Program-made: the position numbers and the translations under genes
Assembly (NCBI GenBank): GCA_009760855.2
Contig: WPIO01000053.1
Location: forward strand, 2,437,501-2,501,500
Source: Cristatella mucedo
Lineage: Eukaryota; Bryozoa; Phylactolaemata; Cristatellidae
Direction of reading: 5' to 3'
DNA: 64,000 nt
Shown: positions 22,940 through 32,764 of the stretch, piece after piece
Layout of the letters: every line of letters begins with the position of its first letter
How positions within the stretch are numbered: the first letter of the stretch is position 1
The notes under the pieces: generated by a model
The model's database searches: none
Told to the model about the DNA's origin: nothing
The model's input: only the letters and a program-made list of their open reading frames with translations

Positions 22940-23064
22940 ACACTCGTTCTCGTTATCACTCGAACTCGTTAAAGTCTTTTAAGACTAGAATATCTGTTTT
23001 CAAAATCTGTATATATTATAGTAAACAAAATTTAATTTAAACATCTTTTTATTCATTTATAGAA

Positions 23065-23719
23065 ATGAGTGATAAAAAATATAATAGGCAAATTGGAGCA
23101 AAATATCAAGATTATATCAGAAGATTAAAAATTGCGGCAGCTGAAAAATCTGGTGGGTTGAAACCTAGACATCCAAAGAGTACTGACCAATTAGAAGAAT
23201 TAATTTATAATCTTTGCAGAGACTCATGTGTGATGAGTGAAGTTTTTTTTGATTATATTGATGAGTATGAAGATTTATATCCAGGATGGGTTTGAAAAAA
23301 AATTTAATATTTATAGGAAAACGGCAGATCTAAGAAAAAAATTTGCTCTTCAAAGATATGATGAAACAGTCGCATATAACGTTAAAGTTAGATCATGTCT
23401 AACTAAGTTAGCAAGAGTAAGGTATATAATTAAAATTGTAAATATAATAGTAGCTTTAGGAGTTACAGTTTCTACAACACATGTTCATGCTCATCCTGAA
23501 ATAACTAATGCAGTCTCAGCTATCTCAGCACTAACAGCTATGCTAATGGCAGTTGACGGTGTTTTAGTTGAAATTGATAAAAGAAAAATATTAACTCTTG
23601 ATTCTAACACACAGTTTATTTCAAAAATAACAGATGCTTTATCTGATACAGTAGTTACAAAAGAAGAGTTTGAGAATCTTATAGAAAGACGTTCACAAAC
23701 AGAAATTAGTCCTGTTTAA
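23065..23719 (+). pseudogene. Left-end membrane-protein frame of copy 1, one frameshift
   Basis: The first frame (23065-23295, 76 aa, starting MSDKKYNRQ) follows a TTATAGAA motif directly. A second frame, shifted by one base near a poly-A run at about 23295, continues with FEKKFNIYRKTADL to a stop at 23719. The second part has two hydrophobic stretches, IIKIVNIIVALGVTVS and ITNAVSAISALTAMLMAVDG, and a charged C-terminus. I do not recognise the family. Copy 2 keeps the second part (46137-46541) but has unrelated sequence in place of the first. The 3' end overlaps the convergent integrase gene by 14 nt. Confidence 0.6.
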
Positions 23720-24585
23720 TCACTTGCAACTCTTCTTTAACGAAACTCCTTTTAACATCATTTACGAAATATCTAACCGGTTGTTTTTTCAATACCATTA
23801 TTCTAACAATAGTATGTTTAGTCAAACTCCATATCGGATCTGTAGCTCTTCTTCTTTTTTCATCTTCTCCTTTACCAGGTTCTAGTAAATATCTAACAGT
23901 TGTTCCAAGTTCTAATAATTTTTCTTGTTCTCCAACTTTTCAATGATATTTTGGTATATTTAATTTTACAGATTCTTTTTTATCGCCTTTACAGGTTCTT
24001 CACCAACAGATCTCGTAACGCTATTATTTAGATAATCAGTAATCTTTGGTAAATTATAAATTCATTCTTTATTTCTAGTGAAATCTCCATTATTAATGTT
24101 TTCTAATTCTTTTTCATATTGCGCAATAAATGCTCTTTCTGCTACAGTTCAATTCATTCTTTCAAAAAGTGCAACATTCTTTTTAGTTTTAGCTTCTATA
24201 TCTTGTGTCCCATGTCTTTTCATTTCTTTCATGAATTCTCCTTTAAACTCGGATCCTGGATCTACTGTTATCTTCTTTGGCCACTTCAATAAACCTTTTG
24301 TATAAATATCTGTTATAGCTTGTGTTACTTCTTTAGAAGACTTTGTTTTAAGTGGTCTCGAGTCTTTATATCTGCTAGCAACATCAATAACGCTCAAAGC
24401 ACATTTATATCCAGAATCATTCGGCATATACAAAAAATGTCTGCTTGATGACTTTCATTAGGTTTAGCTGTATCAAAGAAACCTTTTGGAATTACTTTCG
24501 GCCTTGGCTTGAATATCTGACTTATATCAGACTCTGGATTAAATTTCCCTTCCATTTTTCTTTCATTTAGAGTTAAAAATGACAT
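23706..24585 (-). pseudogene. Retroviral-type integrase, copy 1, broken
   Basis: The protein belongs to the rve/DDE integrase family used by Polintons and adintoviruses to insert their DNA. Visible are VIDVASRYKD (first Asp), TVDPGSEFKGEF (second Asp), NVALFERMN (Glu) and a C-terminal SH3-like stretch DPIWSLTKHTIVRI. The start ATG lies 9 bp from the divergent ATG at 24595. Breaks: a frameshift near 24433, TGA stops at 24062-24064 and two other places, and a second frameshift near 24010. Copy 2 has arginine codons at two of those stops, so the lesions are specific to copy 1. Confidence 0.9.
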
Positions 24586-24594
24586 TCTATAGAA
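24586..24594. promoter_or_regulatory. Bidirectional TCTATAGAA start motif
   Basis: The nine bases between the ATGs of the integrase (minus) and the Cys-rich gene (plus) form a TCTATAGA palindrome. Each ATG is thus preceded by TATAGA or TATAGAA. The same arrangement occurs at 47408-47416. A promoter role is inference from recurrence at many viral starts. Confidence 0.6.
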
Positions 24595-25041
24595 ATGGAA
24601 ATATTTTGTGAAAGCTGATCGACAACGTTTAGCGAAATTGAATACTTAGAGTCAGGTCATCCAGTTTGCAAAAAGGTTAAACGTAGACCAAAGTTAAAGT
24701 ATGAAATGCGTTGCGACATGTGTGATTTAGATAGTACAGAAACAGAATTCGATTGTGGTATTTTAAGAAACAACAAAATAATCATTTTCGCAGATTGTTA
24801 TTATGCAAGAAATAAGTAATCTAAACAAAGACCTACAAAGATATACTGCTTAGCAAGGAAACACTTTAAAAAAAGGTGTTCCGAGCTATTCTGCATTCAT
24901 CATTGTTTAGAACACGAATCAATAATGCATATTGCAAAACTGTTCCCATTAGTAAAAGGTAAGCGTAAAGCAACTAAATTAAAAGAATTAATTGTATTAC
25001 TTGTTCATTTGTACTTCTCAGGTACTTATGTAAGAAATTAA
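24595..25041 (+). pseudogene. Cys-rich zinc-binding-type protein, copy 1, two stops
   Basis: The 148-codon frame is collinear with the open copy at 47417-47863 but has TGA at codon 8 and TAA at codon 75. One conserved Cys is also replaced by Ser. It begins with MEIFC, similar to the MEIYC of the protease gene at 55179. Function unknown; the CxxC pairs suggest metal binding. Confidence 0.8.
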
Positions 25042-25119
25042 AAGATTAACCTTCATATTTCCTAGGTTATCAGTATAATAATAATCAGCAGGCAATCTAT
25101 TAAAATAAGCATAATACTT

Positions 25120-25489
25120 GGACAATAAATTAGCTGTCCCATTCCTCCGCTTAAAGCCAGTTGACGACAGAAGCTTTAGCTCTGCAGGTCCTAGAATGTG
25201 GAACTCGCTTCCACAATTCTTACGCAACGGCATCTACTCTCCAACTGCCGACTATGGCACATCTTTTTCAGCGGTCCTGAACTGCTACTTCTATGCTACT
25301 CACTACCTCAACTGCTCTCCTGACTCTGCTATGCTTCCCACTTTCTCTTTGTTGCGTGAGACGAAGTCTGTTGGCTACCGAATGCGTACCGAAAGCCGCT
25401 TAGGCTGCGAGTGCACTATACAAAACTCTCCTGCGTAACACCCACGTGGTCTGTATGACTTTGCGGAGTTACTGACGGAGATACATTAC
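25120..25489 (+). mobile_element. 5'-truncated LINE (family 2) inserted in the viral fibre gene
   Basis: 370 bp match the 3' end of the LINE at 32765-33135, with the frame reading AGPRMWNSLPQFLRN and ending GGAGATACATT. The insert is flanked by the 6-bp direct repeat ATACTT (25114-25119 and 25490-25495). Viral sequence resumes on both sides. This is the signature of target-primed reverse transcription into an already integrated viral element. Confidence 0.88.
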
Positions 25490-25495
25490 ATACTT

Positions 25496-26251
25496 AAAAT
25501 CTGTACCACTAGAAGAAGCATTTATAGCTCTTATATCTCCAGATACTATTGTTGTATCGCTACTAGGTTTTAATTGTATACAATTAGACGATCCAACCAC
25601 CATAGCACTAAGTATTATAACAGGTGGACTGTTCTTATTTTGCCAAGAGTATGCAGTAGAAATATTAATAATGGAATTCATTGCTCTAGGATTAAATGCA
25701 AGTACGACTTCTGTTATTTTTTTAACAGTTCTGTCAACATATGACTTTGTTGCAGCATCTGAAGAATTAACAGGTTCAGCAACATTAATTATAGAGTTAT
25801 TATTCATATTCAAATTGGTTGTAGCATGATAATTCTTCAATAGTACATCTCGCTTCAATCCTCCATAAGTAACACAAAAATCGTCAGGAAGAACTGTTGG
25901 TGTAGTATTAGTAGAATTCCAATATGTTGAAGTAATAGCAAAACTATTCATATTTAAATCTCCAGTCATTGTATCTCCAGATTTTCTGACATAATTAGAT
26001 ACTTGACTTGTATTAACAGCATCTGTTGGATTAACTCCTGCAGCAAGATTTGTAATTGGTCTATTCTGTAAATTTAAAGAAGTGCCACTGTTTACAATAA
26101 AGTTTGCATCTGCATATGCTTTTGTTACAGCATCACCATCATTCACAGGATCTCTCATATTAATAATTCTATTTCCATTTGCATCAAGATCTGATAGAAT
26201 ATAACCATGTATTCTACTCACGTGGTTATCACAATGATGTCTGTGACTCAT
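25496..26251 (-). pseudogene. Fibre protein with phage-tail-fibre-type repeats, copy 1, interrupted
   Basis: From ATG 26251 the protein runs through three repeats of the form L..N...I.N...PV...DA....Y.D, for example SDLDANGNRI with DPVNDGDAVTKAYAD, and GDTMTGDLNMN. These resemble the phage tail-fibre repeat family (Pfam Phage_fiber_2, from memory of the pattern). A distinct C-terminal head domain follows and is cut by the LINE; the frame ends in LINE sequence at 25469. The start overlaps the end of the exonuclease gene by 23 nt and follows ATTATATAG. It probably forms a trimeric receptor-binding fibre (inference). Confidence 0.82.
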
Positions 26252-27059
26252 CTATATAATTACTAATTAAAATCTTTGATCTATCTAACACTTCTTTAAC
26301 AATAGGAACTATTCTCAAAAATCTACAAGGATCACATTCTTCTACTACTTGAATCAAACATCTTCTTATATAATACTTTATATCATAACCATTTGCTTTT
26401 TTATTATTAAATCTGCCATACTTGCTTATAATATCAAACTCAAAATCAAAATACTTTTCATCTTTAAGCCATAGCATAAAAATTGGTTCTCTAATTGGCA
26501 TATCGAAATCAGTATTAGGAATTCTTACATTTCCAGCTGCTACATAATCTGACGGAGGTTCTTCACAATTCAATCCAGGAACAAAAATCTCAAACTCGAG
26601 GTAAAAACATTCACTAAGTTGTAAAACATGTAAGCCTAGTAAACACTGCGCGTGATATTGTTTAGGTATAAAATCATCAATGATATTTCTGCTCCATAAA
26701 CATTTTATTTCAACTAAAGTATTGTTATCTATTATTCCATCAGGAGAATATCTGTATACACCATCACTACTAAAACAATCGTTTGCATTATCAAGTTTTA
26801 CTTTAAGTTTCATTTCTAAAAACTTTGCAGCAATAGGTTCAAATACTTTGACAAACAACATTGGAGGAAATCTCATACTAGAATTATTAGCAATGTATTT
26901 TTTTAGTTTTCTATTTGCAATTAATTCTATATCAGTTTCAATCTGATCTCCAAATACTAGATCATTTCCAAGCACTGAGTAAACCTCTGAGCCTCCAATA
27001 TTCAATGACATTGATTTTTTCCACTCATCTGAACTTTGTACAAAATCAAATTTATTCAT
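26229..27059 (-). CDS. YqaJ/lambda-exonuclease-type nuclease, copy 1, intact
   Basis: The 276-residue frame shows the landmarks of the YqaJ viral recombinase family. IGGSEVYSVLG is near residues 21-31, SPDG at 105-108, VEIKC at 116-120 and a QYHAQCLLGLHV motif near 134-145. Asp107, Glu117 and Lys119 form a PD-(D/E)xK active site. Such enzymes process DNA ends for single-strand annealing recombination or replication. The gene is uninterrupted, unlike nearly all neighbours, and precedes the fibre gene with a 23-nt overlap. Copy 2 carries an internal deletion of it. Confidence 0.88.
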   Translation of the reverse strand: MNKFDFVQSSDEWKKSMSLNIGGSEVYSVLGNDLVFGDQIETDIELIANRKLKKYIANNSSMRFPPMLFVKVFEPIAAKFLEMKLKVKLDNANDCFSSDGVYRYSPDGIIDNNTLVEIKCLWSRNIIDDFIPKQYHAQCLLGLHVLQLSECFYLEFEIFVPGLNCEEPPSDYVAAGNVRIPNTDFDMPIREPIFMLWLKDEKYFDFEFDIISKYGRFNNKKANGYDIKYYIRRCLIQVVEECDPCRFLRIVPIVKEVLDRSKILISNYIDESQTSL

Positions 27060-27099
27060 TATATTTCTAAAAATAAATTTATTTAAATGTCAGTTCCAT

Positions 27100-27112
27100 T
27101 ACAGCTTACAGC
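27100..27112. other. Virus-LINE junction with templated filler
   Basis: Viral collinearity ends at 27099 and LINE homology starts at 27104. The junction reads TTACAGC twice in tandem (27099-27105 and 27106-27112), one copy matching the LINE. Such short templated duplications are typical of end-joining repair. Confidence 0.7.
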
Positions 27113-27740
27113 TGGTACAAAACTCTGCAGGTAGGCTTGTCTGCCGTGAGCGTCGCAGTTGCCGCATCACATAACTTCCCGCAGACCTGTACTGGCTCCC
27201 AGTCAAGCAGCACACTGACGTCAAGTTTTTGTCACTCACTTTGAGGTCCCTTCATTCTTTGGCTCCAGCCTACCTATCAGATCGACTCCCCCATCAGGCT
27301 AAGCATCATACCACCCGCTTTTTGGAATCTAACCGTTTACCTATACCTCATACAAACCTCAAATCTTTTGGAGACCGTGCCTTTAGTTCGTATGCTCCCA
27401 AAGCTCGGAACTCACTCCCGACTTGCGTCACATCTCATGACTTGCTTCGAAATCTCCTGACTTGTCCACATTAAAAAAAACTAAAAACGCATTTGGTTAT
27501 CACAGCATTTAGTGCGTCCCTGTGATTCGTCCTTTATGTGCTTATGCGTGCTGGCACTGCATACTGCCACTAACCATATTTGCAAGCTGACCCTGTGCAT
27601 ATCACCCTTAACAGTGCTATTCTTGCTATTTATTGAGCATGCTATTTAACTAGCCATTCGATCGCACTTCCCTTGCAGCAAATGCAAAGTGGCTAGAAAA
27701 AACTGAGTTATCTGACGGTGTTATTTAAATACATTATTAC

Positions 27741-27773
<33 letters not shown>

Positions 27774-29657
27774 ACCCTGACTCGACCGATAGCCTTGATA
27801 CCTTCAGTGATGTAGTGAACATTACGCTTAGGAGTTGTCTCACTCCCCAGATATTAACGGCTCAGCCAAAAAATTTTCCAGCCTTCTTCGCTGAAAGAAA
27901 TGTGTACATTCGTGCCTCCATAAAACCCTTTCCATCTAAAGGAATTGCTGAATCGCTACCTGTGATCTTTCTTAGGAGATTTTCTGAGGTTTCTGCATGC
28001 GATGTGGTTACCTTAAAAAGATCTAGTAAAAAAGAGCTCGTTTCCTGAAGACAAACTTAGTCTAGCCATAACTGAGATTCTTTATGTTTCTCTGGAAAAG
28101 GGGGTTGTACCAAAGTCCTTTAAATGGGCAATCATTAGACTGATAATTAAAAAGTTTGGTTTAGATACAGAGATCCATGCAAACTATCGCTTGGTTTACC
28201 TTCTTGTTTTTTCAAAGATTCTTGAAGAATTGTCACCAAGCAGCTGGTAGCACACATTGAAAAGAATGAAACATGAGAAAAACTTTAATCGGGCTCTTAG
28301 CGGCAGCACTCCACTGAAACTGCTGTCCTCCGGGCAAGCAATCACATATGCAGCAACGATGACGGGAATATCGCTGCCCAAGCTCTGCTAGCTCCATCAG
28401 CTGCCTTAGACATTATTGATAACGATATCATAATTAAACTATTGAAAAAACCGATCGTACTGGCAGAAGACGAACTGGCGTTGTTTAAATCGTACTTATC
28501 CGATCGTGCACGATACGCGTCGTATGGGGGTAAGGTCTCACCAATGAGATCAGTCACCTGTGGAGTCCCTCAAAGGTAATGCCGAGCTGGTTTGGTCTAT
28601 CGGTTAAGGTGCTCGCCGCAACCCAGGTCTGGCTGAGGTCGTGGGCTCGAGCCCCGGAGGCATATGTGAAGCACCTGAATAGAGATTAAGTTCTCTTAGG
28701 GCGCTATACAAATGAATTATATATATATATATATATTTATATGTGGATCCCTCCTCGGTCTGTTGATGTTTTTTATTTACACTCAACCTCTGGCAAAAGT
28801 GATTTGGGCCCATGGAATAAGTATCAATTTTATGCTTATAATACGTAGCTGCATTTGTCATTTAAGTTTCAGGATCTGCTTCAGCGACTGATAAACTGAA
28901 TGCTCGCCATGCAGACATTCGATCACGAATGCGGCAAAATTTCCTTAAACTAAATGACGATAAAAAGGAAACTGCTACTAATAAGACAACCTGAGGATAT
29001 GGCCGGACGAGAAGACCAGAATAAGTGGCTTTTCTCTTTTTTCGGTGACGATCTTGAGCGACCGTCGCCGTGTGCTAGAATTCGGGTGTCGTCTTTGACC
29101 GAAGCCTAAACTTTGAAAATTTCTTTAATGAGATGGCTTTGACAGCTAGCAATCACGTCAGAACTCCATCTAAGATTATGGGCTGTCTACGAGAGCGGCT
29201 CGCAAAAAGTGTAACTGGCTCTCACGTTCTGCCTCGGCTATATTATTAAAATTCCATTGTGGCGGGTTACCAAGAAAAGCCACCAGGCCACTGTAACTAG
29301 TGCGGAATATGGCAAGTTGACTGCAAGGCTAGTTGACAAATCCCAGAGGTTTGACCATGTGTCTGCTTTCCTGAAAAAGCTTGGATGGCTGTCGGTTGAT
29401 CAACGAATGCAGAGTTCTTATACTGACCCACAAGGCCCGCCACGGCTTGGCCCTTCATACCGAGCTGACCTGCTGCACCAGTTTCAGCCTTCTCGTGCCC
29501 TCAGGTTCTGTATGGACACTATATGAGCTGTTATATTCCTCTGCTTTAAGACTGTTGGCGATAGAAGCTTTTTCGGGTCCTAGACTGTGGAACTCACGTG
29601 TACCATTCTTACGCCACGACAGCTACTCTCGTGCTGCCTACTAAGGCGCATCTTTTC
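27104..29657. repeat. Right arm of the 2.55 kb inverted repeat
   Basis: This is the reverse complement of 1-2551 with few differences. The LINEs here read on the plus strand: family 1 at 27104-27775 and family 2 from about 27790 onward, with the type A SINE at 28580-28755 nested inside. Family-2 LINE sequence continues to about 29715. Confidence 0.93.
28580..28755 (+). mobile_element. tRNA-derived SINE (type A), mirrored copy
   Basis: It shows box A, box B (GTGGGCTCGAGCCC), the GCGCTATACAAAT tail and a TA tract, identical to 905-1075 apart from orientation. Confidence 0.85.
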
Positions 29658-29719
29658 CAGCGGCCCCGAGCTGCTACTTCCATGCTACTCACTCACTACC
29701 TCGACGGCTCTCCTAACGC

Positions 29720-29900
29720 CACAAGATTCCAACTAAGCTCGAGGAGCGGAGAGACGGACTGGCAGCCGAAGAGCGGGCAGAGAGCACAGTGGAAGAGCAA
29801 GGAGGTCAAGGATATGTAGGCTGGGGCTAGCGATTGAAGCCACCTGCAGGCCAGAGAGTATATTTTGAAGTCGATGACACATTTGATAGAGAGCTAACTA
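29720..29900 (-). mobile_element. LINE fragment (third family)
   Basis: Sequence such as GAGGTCAAGGATATGTAGGC followed by CACCTGCAGGCCAGAGAG resembles 31170-31260. Both match the antisense of a LINE RT C-terminus. It is very decayed. Confidence 0.4.
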
Positions 29901-30930
29901 TGCTTACACAAACAAGCACTCATTAGTATAAGGCGGACATAAAAAAGCAAGGAATCCGAAATGCTGATTGAAAAGCTGCTAAAAATTAATTTGGAACCTA
30001 TTGTCTGTCTAACATTCGACATTTGAGGATTTTTATGGGTCTCGTCAATCCATTTTATCCAAGACGAAGCTTGATTGTCTCGAGAAATGGTCAAATGACG
30101 AATCGATACCCCAAAGTCTTTAAAACCTCCACAGTCTTTCAACATCTTCTTAGTCGATGGAAAATAGGTATACTTCCCACTGATACCAATTGCAATGTAT
30201 CAGAGGGTATCTCAAAAAAAATTTCGTTGGTAAGATGGAACGGATTAAGGACTCATCCCCTCATTACACTAAAATTCCGTGTCGTCCTGCTCTCGTTCTC
30301 TCTCCTCTTTCATCCCTGTCTCTATTGAAATCAATGCTAAATTTGTCATCTAGGCTATAAGACCATGAGTCCTCTAGAAACTATTTTAACAGCTATGCTT
30401 ATGAGCTGCATAGACCTGCTGCTGCCCCCATTTAAAAAAATGATATTATAAATACTAGAAAATACCAGCAAAACTTGGGCGGGTGGAAGATGAGGGAACA
30501 TTTAATTTGAAAATAAAAGAGCGTGCATAATAACAATAAAAATATTTTCATGTTCATGATAATGTTAATAATAGTTCTCTAACATGACGCCCTGAGAGAA
30601 ATGCTTTATGACTGCCCGAAATAGATTAAGTAGCCTAGTAATAGTTACCTACAACGTATGAAATTTAAAAATGTAACGCCACTCACTCAGGACTCAGGAC
30701 AACATGACAACACTCACGACAGCCGGTTTAATAAGACCTATTGGCTAGTAGCATGCATTGAATCATGCCGAGTATGCATGCAAAGCATACCGAGACAATA
30801 AAAGACAAAGTTCGCTAGAGTGAAAGGACAGCTGACAGGAACAGATGCGTCATCAGCTGAGACTTGCATTATGCAAGGTCATTGCATTTAGTGACGGCAA
30901 AAGTAAAAGTGAAGATTAGCTGATCAAATA
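29900..30930. other. Host DNA without recognised feature
   Basis: Open frames up to about 100 codons have no recognisable motif. Nothing else is visible. Confidence 0.4.
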
Positions 30931-30934
30931 GCGT

Positions 30935-31050
30935 CATTTATATAGCAGCAGCAGAAGATGAGCCGCGGCACGTCACTCTGCTCGCACCTTGAACACCCGA
31001 GGAGAAAGCCTGCTGAAAGATTCGAACCCACGACCTGGTCATCATGTGAC
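30935..31050 (-). mobile_element. Partial tRNA-derived SINE
   Basis: Box B (GATTCGAACCC on the plus strand) and a CACGACCTGGTC arm are visible beside a body unlike types A and B. Confidence 0.45.
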
Positions 31051-31510
31051 CTCACCTCTGGGAGCGAATTCCGGACTTTTCGCGCTTGCGAGCTGAAGGC
31101 TGAATCGCCAAAAGATTTCAATTTAGTGCAAGATAAGTAGATGCTGAGGCTACATACGGCGGACTGGGTACGGCGAGAGCGGCAGCGGAAGAGCAAACAG
31201 GTCAAGGACTTGTAGGCGGGTGCTAGCGAGCGACGCGACCTGTAGACCAGAGGGCGTATCTTAAAGTCGATTCGGTGCTTAACAAGGAGCGAGTGACTTT
31301 AGCAATCAACCAGCCGAGCCGCTGAGTCATGCACCAGCTGCGGTCGATTGACAGGACTGGGTGCCGGAAGCGATGAATACAGCGAATGCAATAACCTAAT
31401 AGCTATGTCGAAAATGTGTGAGCATTGTTTGGACATCGTACTCAATGTAAAACACCTTGAAAGAGACTGAGTTCTCTGAGGGCGCTTTATCAAGTGCATT
31501 ATTATTATCA
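31050..31510 (-). mobile_element. LINE fragment with abutting retroposon tail
   Basis: Minus-strand frames contain KLKSFGDSAFSSQARKVRNSL and HDSAARLV, the RT C-terminal landmarks. The end at 31430-31510 is a plus-strand tail (GAGTTCTCTGAGGGCGC, then ATTATTATTA), so two retroposons meet here. Confidence 0.6.
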
Positions 31511-32760
31511 CTCTTGTCGAATCGGGCCCCGGTTTTTGGCCATTTTCCTGTGCCGAAAGTAGAGGCGATTCCTGTTTTGACATGCTTGCAAGGCGGCTAT
31601 TCACGATATTGCTAGATATTGCTGCCTGCTACCGGTTGACGCCGGCACAAGTCACCGGCGCAGGCTTCCGGTTTTCATAGCTTGAACGTATTAACTTCCT
31701 TTAGCCGCATTAGTGAGGGCACGATGCAGGGGCATGGAGGTTAGCTAGCTGTGGGGCTGACGTCAGTTCCCATTGGGCTGAATTTTCAAGGTCATAGCTT
31801 AAGGTCATTTCTAAAGAAACTTTGAGGCTGCCCTGACTCCCAACCAATTAAACCTCTAGCTGGAGCACCCTTTGCCGAAAATTAGCCGTCAGCCTCCCTT
31901 ACATAACCAATTGCCTTTCCCGAGGTGGCCACCAAACTTATGGGGAAGAGCTACCATGCTTATAGAGCGGTTCTAGATGCTTGTCGAGCGATTCGAGTGT
32001 GTTCCTTCTCAGAGAGAATCTACCATTTCCCTTTAATGACCTTGAAATGACCTTGCATCTTCAGCAAAAGACGCATCCACGGTTCTGGTTAGCTCTCCCA
32101 GCTTCGCTACTGCGACACTCTCATAGCTGTCTGTTCCGGTGTGTTTTGCATGTGTACGTGTGCAAGATTCAGTGTTCGTTTCTAGCCAGAGGTCTTATTA
32201 ATGGGTGGCCTCGAGTATAGCCATGTTTGCTTTAGTTTTGCTGGCTGGGATGTAACTAACACTTGTTTGATTTTGCATGATTGATAAAGTGAAAGTCATT
32301 AGCCGTCGAAAGGGTGCTGGTTTTTCTTCATCGAGATGTTTGACAGAGTAGAGATTGAGATTAAGTTCTCGTATCACGAATGCATGTATCATATTATTAT
32401 TATAATTGTTATATAGACAACAAGCACTATTCGCGAACGGCTACATTTAGCAGAACAATGGAGTACGGCTAATTACCTTCAAAATACTTGAGACGATCAA
32501 ATTAATTTTGAACTGGTGTCTTAAGAGCCACTGATTCGGGTGATGGAGTGACTATGACGTTAGCCTCTACTTTTCTGTAAGAAAAATAAGTTTTCAAAGT
32601 TATGATATTTAAGACTTAGCTACGTGATTAAGCGGTCTCAAAGCTTTGCAAATCTCTCTACTGGCAATCTTTTATACATGGAATTATTATAATGCATCAA
32701 TCGTAACAAAATTAATCAATTGCAATCCCATGGAAATAGATTGGTTCACCAAGGACCCCT
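31510..32760. other. Host DNA without recognised feature
   Basis: No gene, RNA or repeat family recognised. Confidence 0.4.
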
Positions 32761-32764
32761 AATG

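Larger units (their letters stand above)
22748..27099. mobile_element. Endogenous Polinton/adintovirus-like element, copy 1 (truncated)
   Basis: Composition changes abruptly from CpG-rich host DNA to AT-rich DNA near 22745. The segment holds an end hairpin, an accessory membrane-protein frame, integrase, a Cys-rich gene, a fibre gene and a YqaJ-type exonuclease, in the same order and orientation as 46137-49553 of copy 2. Collinearity stops at 27099, inside what is the capsid gene in copy 2, where LINE sequence of the inverted-repeat arm begins. A host LINE inserted at 25120-25489 shows the segment is chromosomal. Known Polintons are 15-20 kb or more, so this is a fragment. Confidence 0.88.

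Noticed and set aside
22748-22970. CRISPR-like repeat array
   Set aside because: The repeats form inverted arms with two direct copies and no unique spacers.
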